A stretch of 64,000 bases of DNA from G965267335 sp965267335 (GTDB lineage Bacteria > Bacteroidota > Bacteroidia > Cytophagales > JAAEPT01), in the NCBI GenBank assembly GCA_965267335.1, contig OZ253953.1, positions 1,302,001 to 1,366,000 on the forward strand, read 5' to 3'. Positions within the stretch are counted from its first letter, which is position 1; each line of letters begins with the position of its first letter. Of this stretch, positions 8,635 to 17,471 are shown piece by piece. The notes beneath the pieces are model-generated. The model did not search any database and was not told the origin of the DNA. It saw only the letters and a program-made list of their open reading frames with translations. Position numbers and translations under genes: made by a program.

Positions 8635-9300
8635 GCTGTTAACTATAGCTTCTGCGAGCAGTAAATCCTGTGGTGTTGTGATTTTAATGTTTTGTTCGTC
8701 TCCATCAATAAGGTGCACAACATTTCCAAGTGACTCATATACCGTAGCATCATCAGTAAAATTCTCCCTGTAGTCCTGGTTAAAACAATGCTTGAGTCTG
8801 CTAGTCATAAATGTCTGCGGTGTTTGTACGGTTACGTAATTACTTCTGAATACCGACTTATTTATTCCACTCCCTACCATTCGTAATGAGTTTTTGACTG
8901 GAACAGTGGCTACTGCTGAACCCCGTTTTTCTGCGATGATAAAGGAATTGAGTATAATTGACTCAGTAATAAAAGGTCTTACTCCATCGTGAATGGCAAC
9001 AAGAGATTCGTTATCTTCAATGGCATTTAGGCCATTTTTTACAGAATCGAAACGGGTGCTTCCACCAGCAATCAGTTGGTGCGGGACAGTAAAAGAAATA
9101 TCCGCTATTAGCTTTTGCCAATATTCATGATCTGTTTGTGGTAGTACTACAATCAGTTCAATGTCAGGGTCAGCCTGATGAAAAGTCTGCAATGTTTTCA
9201 TCAATATAGGAGTACCACCAATTTTTAAGAACTGCTTTGGGATATCTGCATTCATACGGGTTCCCTTCCCACCAGCCACAATGATCGCGTATTTCTTCAT
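8626..9300 (-). CDS. ispD: 2-C-methyl-D-erythritol 4-phosphate cytidylyltransferase
   Basis: The 224-residue enzyme joins CTP and MEP in the non-mevalonate isoprenoid pathway. The N-terminal nucleotide-binding loop AGGKGTRM, PKQFLKI, the VAIHDGVRPF motif and VPVKNSLR are all present. I chose ATG at 9300 (MKKYAIIVAGGKG) over an upstream TTG at 9312, since IspD proteins begin a few residues before the AGGxGxRM loop. The stop lies in the T-run of the convergent DUF2795 terminator. Confidence 0.95.
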   Translation of the reverse strand: MKKYAIIVAGGKGTRMNADIPKQFLKIGGTPILMKTLQTFHQADPDIELIVVLPQTDHEYWQKLIADISFTVPHQLIAGGSTRFDSVKNGLNAIEDNESLVAIHDGVRPFITESIILNSFIIAEKRGSAVATVPVKNSLRMVGSGINKSVFRSNYVTVQTPQTFMTSRLKHCFNQDYRENFTDDATVYESLGNVVHLIDGDEQNIKITTPQDLLLAEAIVNSKK

Positions 9301-9313
9301 TTCAAGTAACAAT

Positions 9314-9345
9314 AAAGCCTCCGAGGAGAGTACCTCAGAGGCTTT
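9314..9345 (-). terminator. Probable terminator of queA
   Basis: AAAGCCTC-GAGG and CCTC-GAGGCTTT form a long stem with one mismatch. On the minus strand it is followed only by TTTATTG, so the U-tract is weak. It lies between the queA stop and the ispD start and may only partly separate them. Confidence 0.6.
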
Positions 9346-9391
9346 AAAATAAATAATAAAATCTGAATTATCCTTCTAAACAGGTACTGTT

Positions 9392-10438
9392 TTAGATAAT
9401 TAACATAGCGTCACCATAGCTGAAGAACTTATACTTTTCTTTTACAGCTTCTTCGTAGGCTTGCATAATAAGGTCATAGCCACCAAAAGCACACGTCAGC
9501 ATCAATAGGGTTGACTCTGGCATATGGAAGTTGGTAATCAATGAATTGGCTATTTTAAATTCGTATGGAGGGAAGATAAATTTATCTGTCCATCCCTCGT
9601 ACTCTTTTAACCTTCCGTTGGCCGATACTGAAGACTCAATTGAACGCATCGAAGTTGTTCCTACGGAAACAATTCTTTTCTTCTCGTCAAGAGCTGTATT
9701 CACTTTGTCTGCGGTATCAGCACCGATAATGAAGTTTTCCGAGTCCATTTTGTGCTTTGTAAGATCTTCTACGTCTACCGGGCGGAAAGTTCCTAAACCA
9801 ACGTGTAATGTGATAGGAGCGATTTCAACGCCTTTGATCTCAAGTCGTTTCAGTACTTGTGGTGTAAAGTGAAGACCAGCAGTAGGAGCAGCGACTGCAC
9901 CAACGTGCTCAGCGTAGATTGTTTGATACCTGTCCTTGTCTGAAGGTTCAGCATCACGCTTGATGTATTTCGGAAGAGGTGTCTCTCCAAGAGAATCAAT
10001 TGTATTATAGAACTCTTCGTCTTCTCCGTCAAAAAGGAATCGGATTGTACGTCCTCTGGAAGTAGTGTTATCAATCACTTCAGCTACCAGGTCACCGTTT
10101 CCAAAGTAAAGCTTGTTGCCTACTCTTATTTTTCTCGCGGGATCAACAAGTACGTCCCATAAGTGAGCTTCTTTGTTGAGTTCTCTAAGAAGAAAAACTT
10201 CGATTTTGGCACCGGTCTTTTCTTTGTTGCCATAAAGACGTGCAGGAAAAACCTTTGTGTTGTTAATTACGAAAACATCTCCGTCATCGAAATAGTCAAC
10301 AACGTCTTTGAATATTTTGTGCTCAATGGTGCCAGCTTCTCTGTTTACAACCATCAGGCGTGATTCATCTCTGTTTTCTGCAGGGTAAAGTGCCAGACGA
10401 TCTGCCGGCAAGTCAAATTTAAATTCTGATAATTTCAT
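9392..10438 (-). CDS. queA: S-adenosylmethionine:tRNA ribosyltransferase-isomerase
   Basis: The 348-residue enzyme transfers and isomerises the ribosyl part of SAM onto preQ1 tRNA in queuosine synthesis. It opens with MKLSEFKFDLPADRLALYPA and contains the family blocks DESRLMVVNR, TKVFPARLYG, APTAGLHFTP, LHVGLGTFRPV and a C-terminal NFHMPESTLLML. The length is full. A good -7 element lies 49 bases upstream of the ATG. Confidence 0.97.
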   Translation of the reverse strand: MKLSEFKFDLPADRLALYPAENRDESRLMVVNREAGTIEHKIFKDVVDYFDDGDVFVINNTKVFPARLYGNKEKTGAKIEVFLLRELNKEAHLWDVLVDPARKIRVGNKLYFGNGDLVAEVIDNTTSRGRTIRFLFDGEDEEFYNTIDSLGETPLPKYIKRDAEPSDKDRYQTIYAEHVGAVAAPTAGLHFTPQVLKRLEIKGVEIAPITLHVGLGTFRPVDVEDLTKHKMDSENFIIGADTADKVNTALDEKKRIVSVGTTSMRSIESSVSANGRLKEYEGWTDKFIFPPYEFKIANSLITNFHMPESTLLMLTCAFGGYDLIMQAYEEAVKEKYKFFSYGDAMLII

Positions 10439-10486
10439 ATATATCTAATATTACGGTATTAAATACTCGGTAAATAAAATGGAGTG

Positions 10487-10512
10487 CAAAGGTAGTTAAA
10501 TAGGTTATTCAA
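10487..10512 (-). promoter_or_regulatory. Candidate promoter of queA
   Basis: The minus strand has TACCTTTG (10494-10487), a perfect TAnnTTTG -7 element. The nearest TTG (10512-10510) is only 15 bases upstream, shorter than the usual 17-23. It overlaps the 3' end of the toxin gene. Confidence 0.5.
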
Positions 10513-10837
10513 TAACCCAATTTCCAGATAAATCTTTTAATAAATCCATTCTACCGCTAATGACTGTAATTACAGTAACATATTCGGGGGAGGATGTAGG
10601 GTTATAAATGATGCGATAACCTTTATAAATGACTTCTTTTAAAAAACTCAGAGGAGTATCCTGAAGTTCGGGGACAGTACGACCACTTAATGGGTGTTGA
10701 CTCAGGTGTTTCTCGGTTTCAAGGATGAGTGATCTAATAAATCTACTTGCATAGTAAGTAGAGTCTTCAGCTATGTACTTTCGGGTCACTTTTAGATTAT
10801 GAACAGCTTTGTTTGCCCACTTTATCTCTGTTCGCAC
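10505..10837 (-). CDS. RelE/ParE-type toxin
   Basis: The 110-residue protein has the compact ParE/RelE shape: an N-terminal IKWANKAVHNL segment, a helical YIAEDS stretch, the HPLSGRTVPEL turn, then KEVIYKGYRIIY and a final ISGRMDLL strand. Toxins of this superfamily act on gyrase or on ribosome-bound mRNA; the subtype cannot be told by eye. Its start overlaps the upstream antitoxin gene by 16 bases, the usual antitoxin-first order. Confidence 0.85.
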   Translation of the reverse strand: MRTEIKWANKAVHNLKVTRKYIAEDSTYYASRFIRSLILETEKHLSQHPLSGRTVPELQDTPLSFLKEVIYKGYRIIYNPTSSPEYVTVITVISGRMDLLKDLSGNWVIE

Positions 10838-11013
10838 GAATCTACTTTTTTCAATAATTCTGTAGTAGAAATTGTATTACCACTCTGTTCGTCATCCAGA
10901 CCATCCATAACCTGAGCAGCTAGATTGAGCCGGTACATGATTTCCTCCATTGAAGAATTGTCAGGTAAGTTATGCAGGACTTGTATAGATATATCTTTGA
11001 ATGATGGACGCAT
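10822..11013 (-). CDS. Antitoxin of the ParE-type pair
   Basis: This 63-residue protein precedes and overlaps the toxin gene. It has the look of short Bacteroidota antitoxins: a central EEIMYRLNLAAQVMDGL helix and a C-terminal TISTTELLKKV segment that resembles the toxin-wrapping tail of Phd/CopG-like partners. No DNA-binding domain is clear. A TATCTTTA element lies about 25 bases upstream. Confidence 0.75.
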   Translation of the reverse strand: MRPSFKDISIQVLHNLPDNSSMEEIMYRLNLAAQVMDGLDDEQSGNTISTTELLKKVDSCEQR

Positions 11014-11112
11014 GGTATAACAGCTTCGATAATACGACTATAATTTAAAGATAAGAATATTGGTTGTGTTTTACTTTCAAATTTTACCTTTTCTAGCTCT
11101 AGAAGCTTAACT

Positions 11113-12228
11113 CTATTTAGATAGTCTTTTTTTTATGATATAATCAGCTAGGTAAGAAAGCCCTATTGATATAATAAAGAATAGATGAAAGCCATAAGCA
11201 ATGATATAGACATAACCATGCATTCGCCCGGCTTCGTTCCCAATAAGGATGTCAATTAATTCATAGGTGCCACCCCAGGAAAAGAAAAATACGAAAGGTA
11301 GAATAATCCCTCCAAGCACCGGAATTAGGAAAAATTTTCTCTTTAGTTTCTTCTTACGTTGGTTATACAATAAAACTATATAGAGGAAAAATATGATTGA
11401 AGTTAATAACAAAGCAACAGTCAAAGGACTTACTGCTATTAGTGAAGAAGGAAGTGCACCGATTTCCGGAGTGTAATCAATACTTAACATATTCACAGGA
11501 ATCCCTTGTTTATTCCATACAGCTATAGAATCTGTGCTACCTTCATCGGGTGGACCTATGTTCAGCTCGATGGGGTAGTTACATGCCCTGGCATCTAATT
11601 TTATTTTTAAAGTTCCAAAAGACTTCCAGTATCTGGCAGGAGATAAAGCATATTTAAAGCTGTATTGTTTGACCCAGCCGCCCCTGTCCTCCCAGCTTGT
11701 TCCGGAATAGGATACATTTATGGTATGCTTTCCCTTAGATATGTCTGTTTCAAAGTATCTCATGTATGAAAGATAGATGCTTGGACCACCTCTTTCGTAT
11801 TCATATACTGTGACACTGCTTCGGTCATTATATGCAGTATTAGTAGGAGGTTCAAAAAAATATGAAAAGTCATCAAATTGAGTCCCCTCAGGGACTTTTA
11901 TTTCATCTGGAATATCCTCTATTTCAACTTTTTCTCCATCAACAAAAACGTTGAAATCATCACCTGTTATACCTTCAGCATAGAATAGTAGAGGAATGTT
12001 GATGCTATCTTTTTTTGAGTTGATATGATATGTAATGTTATACCGAGCAGTTTTAAAATCCTGATCCAGTATTATTTCCAGGTCTTCGTGGGTAATGTCA
12101 ACATACTCATTAACAAAAGGTCGGGTAAAATAGGTGCCTTCAGTGATCGGTGAAGCCATATTAGCTTTGACTTGCATAGAGCTCACGACAAATGGCAGGA
12201 GAAAAAATATAACTTTGAAGAAATTCAT
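11113..12228 (-). CDS. Secreted-domain membrane protein of unknown function
   Basis: I do not recognise this 371-residue protein. It has a signal peptide (residues 1-22, ending VKA), an extracytoplasmic domain of about 240 residues that is rich in beta-type residues and aromatic pairs, and three hydrophobic segments near the C-terminus (about 262-287, 299-320 and 339-362) ending in a basic IIKKRLSK tail. The topology suggests a beta-rich sensor or ligand domain held on a small membrane base. It is monocistronic and divergent from dinB. Confidence 0.8.
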   Translation of the reverse strand: MNFFKVIFFLLPFVVSSMQVKANMASPITEGTYFTRPFVNEYVDITHEDLEIILDQDFKTARYNITYHINSKKDSINIPLLFYAEGITGDDFNVFVDGEKVEIEDIPDEIKVPEGTQFDDFSYFFEPPTNTAYNDRSSVTVYEYERGGPSIYLSYMRYFETDISKGKHTINVSYSGTSWEDRGGWVKQYSFKYALSPARYWKSFGTLKIKLDARACNYPIELNIGPPDEGSTDSIAVWNKQGIPVNMLSIDYTPEIGALPSSLIAVSPLTVALLLTSIIFFLYIVLLYNQRKKKLKRKFFLIPVLGGIILPFVFFFSWGGTYELIDILIGNEAGRMHGYVYIIAYGFHLFFIISIGLSYLADYIIKKRLSK

Positions 12229-12317
12229 AATTCTACCTTTGAGTACCTAAGAATACTTGAAGGTCACCCGTCTACTTACATTCATTTCCAACTCGAGAAT
12301 CTTTTCTCTTCCTCTCC

Positions 12318-12349
12318 TTTGAAAACCATAATGTATTTTACTAAATTTG
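12318..12349 (+). promoter_or_regulatory. Promoter of the dinB-dnaE pair
   Basis: TTTG at 12318-12321 and TAAATTTG at 12342-12349 are 20 bases apart, an exact match to the Bacteroidota promoter consensus. The predicted start of transcription is near 12355, about 30 bases before the dinB TTG. Confidence 0.7.
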
Positions 12350-12380
12350 TTAGCTAAAAAACTATTAAAATTAGTAAAAT
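12335..12380. promoter_or_regulatory. Inverted repeat over the dinB promoter, candidate operator
   Basis: ATTTTACTAA (12335-12344) and TTAGTAAAAT (12371-12380) are perfect 10-base arms 26 bases apart. The left arm covers the -7 element and the right arm ends three bases before the dinB start. Such placement fits repression, and damage-inducible control would suit the genes. No repressor gene is next to it, so the binding protein is unknown. Confidence 0.5.
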
Positions 12381-12383
12381 AGC

Positions 12384-13592
12384 TTGCGTTCAATTCTACA
12401 TATGGACCTGGATACGTTTTTTGTATCAGTAGAGCGGTTACTCAATCCGGAGTTGGTGGGAAAGCCCGTACTCATTGGTAGCACCAGTGATCGGGGCGTA
12501 GTGGCTTCCTGTAGTTACGAAGCCCGGATGTTTGGGGTACACTCGGCTATGCCAATGAAAATGGCCCGTCAGCTCTGTCCGGAGGCGATAGTGGTAAGAG
12601 GTAACTCAATGAATTACCTCGAGTACTCCGATATGGTTACGGAAATAATTAGTGAAGGTGTTCCTCTTTTTGAAAAAACATCTATCGATGAATTCTATGT
12701 GGATCTCACGGGGATGGATAAGTTTTTTGGATGTTATAAACTGGCGGGTGAGCTGAGAAATAAGATTAAAAAAGAAACCGGACTTCCTATTTCCTTTGGT
12801 CTTTCAACGAATAAAATAGTATCCAAAGTAGCTACCGGTGAAGCAAAACCTGACAACCAGAAACACATAGAAGTTGGGTTTGAAAAAGCTTTTCTGGCTC
12901 CTCTTTCTGTAAAAAAGATTCCTATGATAGGAGACAAAACCTATCAGCAACTACGGAACCTCGGGGTCAAAAAGATCAAAACACTTCAGGAAATGCCTTT
13001 GGAGTTGATGCAAAGTGTGTTTGGTAAAAATGGAATTAGCATGTGGAAAAAGGCCAATGGGATTGATAACAGTCCCTTGTATCCATATGTAGAGCGAAAG
13101 TCCATTTCTACGGAAAGGACTTTTGAAAAAGACACAATTGATATTCATAAACTCAGGGGAATTATCCTGGCTATGGCAGAAAACCTGGCTTTCCAGCTTC
13201 GCAGGGCTAATAAACTGGCCGCTTGCGTTGCTGTGAAGGTCCGGTATTCAGACTTTAACACCTATACTATGCAGAATAGGATATCATACACTTCTGCCGA
13301 TCATATTCTCATTCCTAAAGTGATGCAGCTTTTTGAAAAACTTTACAACAAACGTCTTCTGGTAAGACTCGTGGGAGTAGAGTATAGCAAAATTGCTGAT
13401 GGTGGCTACCAGGTTGATCTTTTTGAGGACGTCAATGAAACAGTTAAGCTCTATGAAGCCATGGATAAACTCCGGCTAAAGTATGGCGGTCGATCGGTTG
13501 TAAGAGCTTATGGTATGGAAGCAAAAACCCTTGAGCGTCCGAATCCCTTCAATGGGAATGCTCCATTATTATTAGCTAACAGGAAGAGATGA
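12384..13592 (+). CDS. dinB: Y-family DNA polymerase IV
   Basis: The 402-residue protein is a translesion polymerase. The palm metal ligands are in HMDLDTFF (D8, D10) and SIDEFYVD (D102, E103); a helix-hairpin-helix follows near LRNLGVKKIKTLQ, then the little-finger domain. QVDLF near residue 345 fits a sliding-clamp-binding pentapeptide. I accept the TTG start at 12384 because MRSILHMDLD matches the family N-terminus and an in-frame TAA lies three codons upstream. dnaE follows after 3 bases. Confidence 0.93.
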   Translation: MRSILHMDLDTFFVSVERLLNPELVGKPVLIGSTSDRGVVASCSYEARMFGVHSAMPMKMARQLCPEAIVVRGNSMNYLEYSDMVTEIISEGVPLFEKTSIDEFYVDLTGMDKFFGCYKLAGELRNKIKKETGLPISFGLSTNKIVSKVATGEAKPDNQKHIEVGFEKAFLAPLSVKKIPMIGDKTYQQLRNLGVKKIKTLQEMPLELMQSVFGKNGISMWKKANGIDNSPLYPYVERKSISTERTFEKDTIDIHKLRGIILAMAENLAFQLRRANKLAACVAVKVRYSDFNTYTMQNRISYTSADHILIPKVMQLFEKLYNKRLLVRLVGVEYSKIADGGYQVDLFEDVNETVKLYEAMDKLRLKYGGRSVVRAYGMEAKTLERPNPFNGNAPLLLANRKR

Positions 13593-13595
13593 AAT

Positions 13596-16500
13596 ATGTA
13601 TATCAATACTCATTCATATTTCAGCCTCAGGTATGGTACCATCAGTCATAAGGAGCTAATTCGAATGGCAGCAGAAAAAGGCTATGATACTATTGCTCTT
13701 ACTGATGTCAACAATACTTCTGGCTGCCTGGATTTTATCCGTAAGGCGGTTGAGTCGAAAATAAAACCGGTAGTTGGTATAGACTTCAGGAGGCGGATGC
13801 GACAATGTTTTGTGGGCATCGCTCGAAACAATCAAGGATATTATAACCTGAACCGACTCTTAACACATTGCCTCCATAACGATATTGAAGTCCCTGAGTT
13901 TCCAGATGAAATAAGCGATGTGTATATCGTATACCCTTTTTCGGTTTGGAAGGAGAACATGGTCCTGAAAGACTATGAATTTATCGGTGTTAGTCCTATG
14001 GATTTAAATAAGTTAGTAGTCTCTCCTCTGAAGAAGCAGCTCTCTAAATTAGTTATACTTCATACTGTCTCCTTTAAAAATAAAGCAGAGCATAACGCGC
14101 ATGTGTTACTTAGGGCAGTTGACAATAATACTTTGCTCAGTAAATTGGATCGAAGCGAAGTAGCAAATTATTGGGAGGTGATGCTCTCCAAAGAACGACT
14201 ACTACGCCTCTACAAAGACTGGCCTCAGCTTATTGAAAACACACAGAAATTATTGGATGGCTGTCATGTCAGTTTTGGATTTGGCGAACAGGCAGAACAT
14301 ATGAACCTCAGAACATTTACGGGTTCTGAAGCTGAAGATGTGAGTATGCTTAGAAAACTGTGCTATAATGGCTTGTCCTACCGTTTTCCTCAGGTGACTG
14401 GCAAGATTAAAGAAAGGCTTAATAATGAATTGAGTTTGATCGAGTCAAAAGGTTTTGTGTCTTACTTTTTAATCAATTGGGATCTGATCAACTATGCACG
14501 GCATAAAAATTATTTCTATGTAGGAAGGGGAAGTGGTGCCAATAGTATAGTTGCTTACCTGCTACGCATTACTGATGTGGATCCGATAGAACTGGACTTA
14601 TACTTCGAGCGTTTTATGAATCTATATCGACAAAATCCACCGGACTTTGATATAGACTTTTCCTGGCGTGACAGAGATGATATTACGGAGTATCTTTTTA
14701 AAAAGTATCCTAACACAGCACTATTAGGAGCTTACAATAGCTTTAAGTATAAGTCTATTGTCCGTGAGTTAGGCAAAGTGTATGGTCTGCCAAAGCATGA
14801 AATGGATGTGCTTAGTAGTGGGGATATTCAGCCGGAGCAACTTGATAAAAAAAGTGAGTATTTGGTAAAATTGGCTTTATACCTCGAAGAAAAAGAAATT
14901 CCCAGTCATCTCAGTATTCATGCCAGTGGGATCATTATCGCTGATAAACCCCTGGAGCACTTTTCGGCCACCTTTATGCCCCCGAAAGGTTTTCCGACTA
15001 CACAGTATGATATGGTAACTGCTGAGGATGTTGGACTTTTCAAATTCGATATTCTTAGCCAAAGAGGGTTGGGAAAGGTAAAAGATTCTTTAGCAATCAT
15101 TAGACAAAACAACCCTAAGGACCCTGAAATTGATATTCACGACATCAACAAGTTCAAGAAAGACGAAAAGGTAAAACACATACTCAGAAATGCAGAGGCT
15201 ATCGGTTGCTTTTATGTAGAGTCACCAGCCATGCGTATGTTGTTGAAAAAACTGGAAGTAGATAACTACCTGGGGTTAGTCGCAGCCAGTTCGGTAATCA
15301 GGCCCGGGGTAGCAAAGTCGGGAATGATGAGGGAGTATATATTGAGATACAGATATCCTGAGAAACGAAACGATGCCCCTCAAGTATTACTTGACCTTAT
15401 GCCGGAGACCTATGGTGTAATGGTGTATCAGGAAGATGTAATTAAGGTAGCGCATTACTTTGCCGGGTTGTCATTAGGTGAGGCCGATGTAATGAGAAGG
15501 GGGATGTCGGGCAAGTATCGTTCGCGGGATGAGTTTGCTAAGGCTAAGAATAAGTTTATCAATAATTGTTTGGCTAAAGGGTATTCCAGAAAGCTTACAC
15601 TGGACGTATGGCGACAGGTAGAAAGTTTTGCCGGCTACGCCTTTGCTAAGGGTCACTCAGCTTCTTATGCCGTGGAAAGCTATCAAAACCTTTATTTGAA
15701 AGCGCACTATCCGATTGAGTTTATGGTAAGTGTGTTGAATAATGGTGGAGGCTTTTATTCAGCTGAATTTTATATTCATGAGGCCCGTATGTCGGGAGCA
15801 ACCATACACCCTCCCTGTGTCAATAGAAGTAATTACGAAAATGTACTGCAAGGCAAGGAAATTTATCTGGGGTTTTACCTACTCAATAGCTTTGACACTG
15901 AAAGTGCGGTGCATATTGAGCGAGAAAGAGAACAGGAGGGACTTTTCGAAAGTATGATCGACTTTATTGATCGTGTGCATCTGTCACTTGAGCAGTTGAG
16001 TATCCTGATTCGTATTGATGCTTTTCGTTTTACAGGTAAAAGCAAAAGGACTTTATTATGGGAGGCTAGTATTTATATGATGGGTGCGGAAAAACAACCG
16101 ACAACACAGTCATTATTCAAAAGAGAAGTGAAGCAGTTTGTCATTCCTCAGTTACACATTACAGAAATGGAAAATGCTTTTGATCAGATGGAATTATTGG
16201 GTTTTCCCTTGTGTAGCCCGTTTTTGCTAGTGGCGGAAGAGTTGAAGAATAATCTGCTGGCTAAAGACATGAGCCGTTACCTGAATAAAGAGATGTTAAT
16301 TTATGGTTACCTGGTAACGGTTAAGAATACAGCGACTTCTAAAGGTGAGGGAATGAACTTTGGTACTTTTCTCGATAGGGAAGGTGCCTTTATTGATACG
16401 GTACACTTTCCCCAAGTGGCAGCTCAGTATCCATTCAGGGGTAGAGGAGTTTATGGTATCTATGGTAAAGTAGTAGAGGAGTTTGGCTTTTTGACCATTG

Positions 16501-16643
16501 AAGTGATGAAGATGAAACGTATTCCTTTGATAGAAGATCCGAGGTATAGTGATAAGGATACCGATGATCCTGAGAAGGTGGTGACGGATGTTGTTATTCC
16601 TATTGAGAATAAAAGGGAGATGTGGAGTCGAAAGAGGTTTTAG
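13596..16643 (+). CDS. dnaE: DNA polymerase III alpha subunit, DnaE2-like
   Basis: The 1015-residue protein is a C-family polymerase. The core signatures are present: GRGSGANSIVAYLL near residue 310, the catalytic acid motif PPDFDIDFSW near 347-356, and HLSIHASGIIIAD. It is shorter than the replicative DnaE (about 1150 or more) and its PHP start reads INTHSYFSLRYG, so the first His of the usual HxH metal site is Asn. This and the pairing with dinB point to an accessory, error-prone enzyme rather than the replicase. Its end overlaps the convergent methyltransferase gene by 4 bases. Confidence 0.93.
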   Translation: MYINTHSYFSLRYGTISHKELIRMAAEKGYDTIALTDVNNTSGCLDFIRKAVESKIKPVVGIDFRRRMRQCFVGIARNNQGYYNLNRLLTHCLHNDIEVPEFPDEISDVYIVYPFSVWKENMVLKDYEFIGVSPMDLNKLVVSPLKKQLSKLVILHTVSFKNKAEHNAHVLLRAVDNNTLLSKLDRSEVANYWEVMLSKERLLRLYKDWPQLIENTQKLLDGCHVSFGFGEQAEHMNLRTFTGSEAEDVSMLRKLCYNGLSYRFPQVTGKIKERLNNELSLIESKGFVSYFLINWDLINYARHKNYFYVGRGSGANSIVAYLLRITDVDPIELDLYFERFMNLYRQNPPDFDIDFSWRDRDDITEYLFKKYPNTALLGAYNSFKYKSIVRELGKVYGLPKHEMDVLSSGDIQPEQLDKKSEYLVKLALYLEEKEIPSHLSIHASGIIIADKPLEHFSATFMPPKGFPTTQYDMVTAEDVGLFKFDILSQRGLGKVKDSLAIIRQNNPKDPEIDIHDINKFKKDEKVKHILRNAEAIGCFYVESPAMRMLLKKLEVDNYLGLVAASSVIRPGVAKSGMMREYILRYRYPEKRNDAPQVLLDLMPETYGVMVYQEDVIKVAHYFAGLSLGEADVMRRGMSGKYRSRDEFAKAKNKFINNCLAKGYSRKLTLDVWRQVESFAGYAFAKGHSASYAVESYQNLYLKAHYPIEFMVSVLNNGGGFYSAEFYIHEARMSGATIHPPCVNRSNYENVLQGKEIYLGFYLLNSFDTESAVHIEREREQEGLFESMIDFIDRVHLSLEQLSILIRIDAFRFTGKSKRTLLWEASIYMMGAEKQPTTQSLFKREVKQFVIPQLHITEMENAFDQMELLGFPLCSPFLLVAEELKNNLLAKDMSRYLNKEMLIYGYLVTVKNTATSKGEGMNFGTFLDREGAFIDTVHFPQVAAQYPFRGRGVYGIYGKVVEEFGFLTIEVMKMKRIPLIEDPRYSDKDTDDPEKVVTDVVIPIENKREMWSRKRF

Positions 16644-17452
16644 GGCTTATACACTCTTACAATCACTCCTTGTAGTAAGGGCCGGCCAAAATTCATTATC
16701 GAACGCATCTCCTGCTGATACTTATTCCATTGCTTACGTTTTTTTAGGCTCAGTTTCGATTTTGATTTTCCAATTGCGGTAAAAAGTTCAGAAAGGAAAA
16801 CTTGTTTCGAAAAGCTGCCTCTTTTCTTTTTTAAAAGCTGATCAACTTTCGTGTCATTATCAAAAATGAAACCGACTCTGTTAAGTTGTGCTTTCCAGTC
16901 TTTGAGGTGCAATAAAGTCGAGTTAGCCTGAATGATGCCGAAAGACTTTTTGCAAAGTTTGTTGATTTGATCTGCTGTCTGCTGGTCGGTTGAGTCCAGC
17001 CAGATACTTTCATTAAAAAGCAACATACCTCCGGGCTTAAGTATGCGATAGCAATCTTGCAGGGATTTTTCCAATTCCTTTCCTTCCTGTATGGCAAAAA
17101 TCGACTCGGCATATATTTTGTCAAACATATTATCAGGATAAGGCATATTTTTTTCCTGGCCTTTATAGATAAGGTTGATCTTCTTTGACAATCCACAGAA
17201 CTTCAGCCGCTTCAGCGCCATTTTATGCATGAGCTCGGAGGCTTCAACCCCGTAAAAGTTTGTTGTCTTATACTTAGATGCTAGTTCTATAATAGTTGCT
17301 CCAGTGCCAAAACCAATTTCCAGGATGTCCTCCCCGGGCTTGCACTCCAACAACTGAATCAGAGTGTTTGTTGCAGTCTTACCTTTTGCATGAATATGGG
17401 TGGCATGTGATTCTGCTAAGTAGTCGAGTATACGCCCTGATTGATTTGTCAT
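16640..17452 (-). CDS. Class I SAM-dependent methyltransferase
   Basis: This 270-residue cytoplasmic protein has the Rossmann SAM site ILEIGFGTGATIIELA (about residues 46-61), the acidic second strand YGVEAS and a later MPYPDNMFDKIYAESIFA motif in place of the usual post-I/II blocks, as in UbiE-like enzymes. The substrate is unknown. I chose ATG at 17452 (MTNQSGR); a TTG three codons upstream is possible. It ends in a 4-base convergent overlap with dnaE and lies 19 bases downstream of the membrane protein gene at 17472. Confidence 0.88.
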   Translation of the reverse strand: MTNQSGRILDYLAESHATHIHAKGKTATNTLIQLLECKPGEDILEIGFGTGATIIELASKYKTTNFYGVEASELMHKMALKRLKFCGLSKKINLIYKGQEKNMPYPDNMFDKIYAESIFAIQEGKELEKSLQDCYRILKPGGMLLFNESIWLDSTDQQTADQINKLCKKSFGIIQANSTLLHLKDWKAQLNRVGFIFDNDTKVDQLLKKKRGSFSKQVFLSELFTAIGKSKSKLSLKKRKQWNKYQQEMRSIMNFGRPLLQGVIVRVYKP

Positions 17453-17471
17453 TGTAAACAAAGGTATTAAA

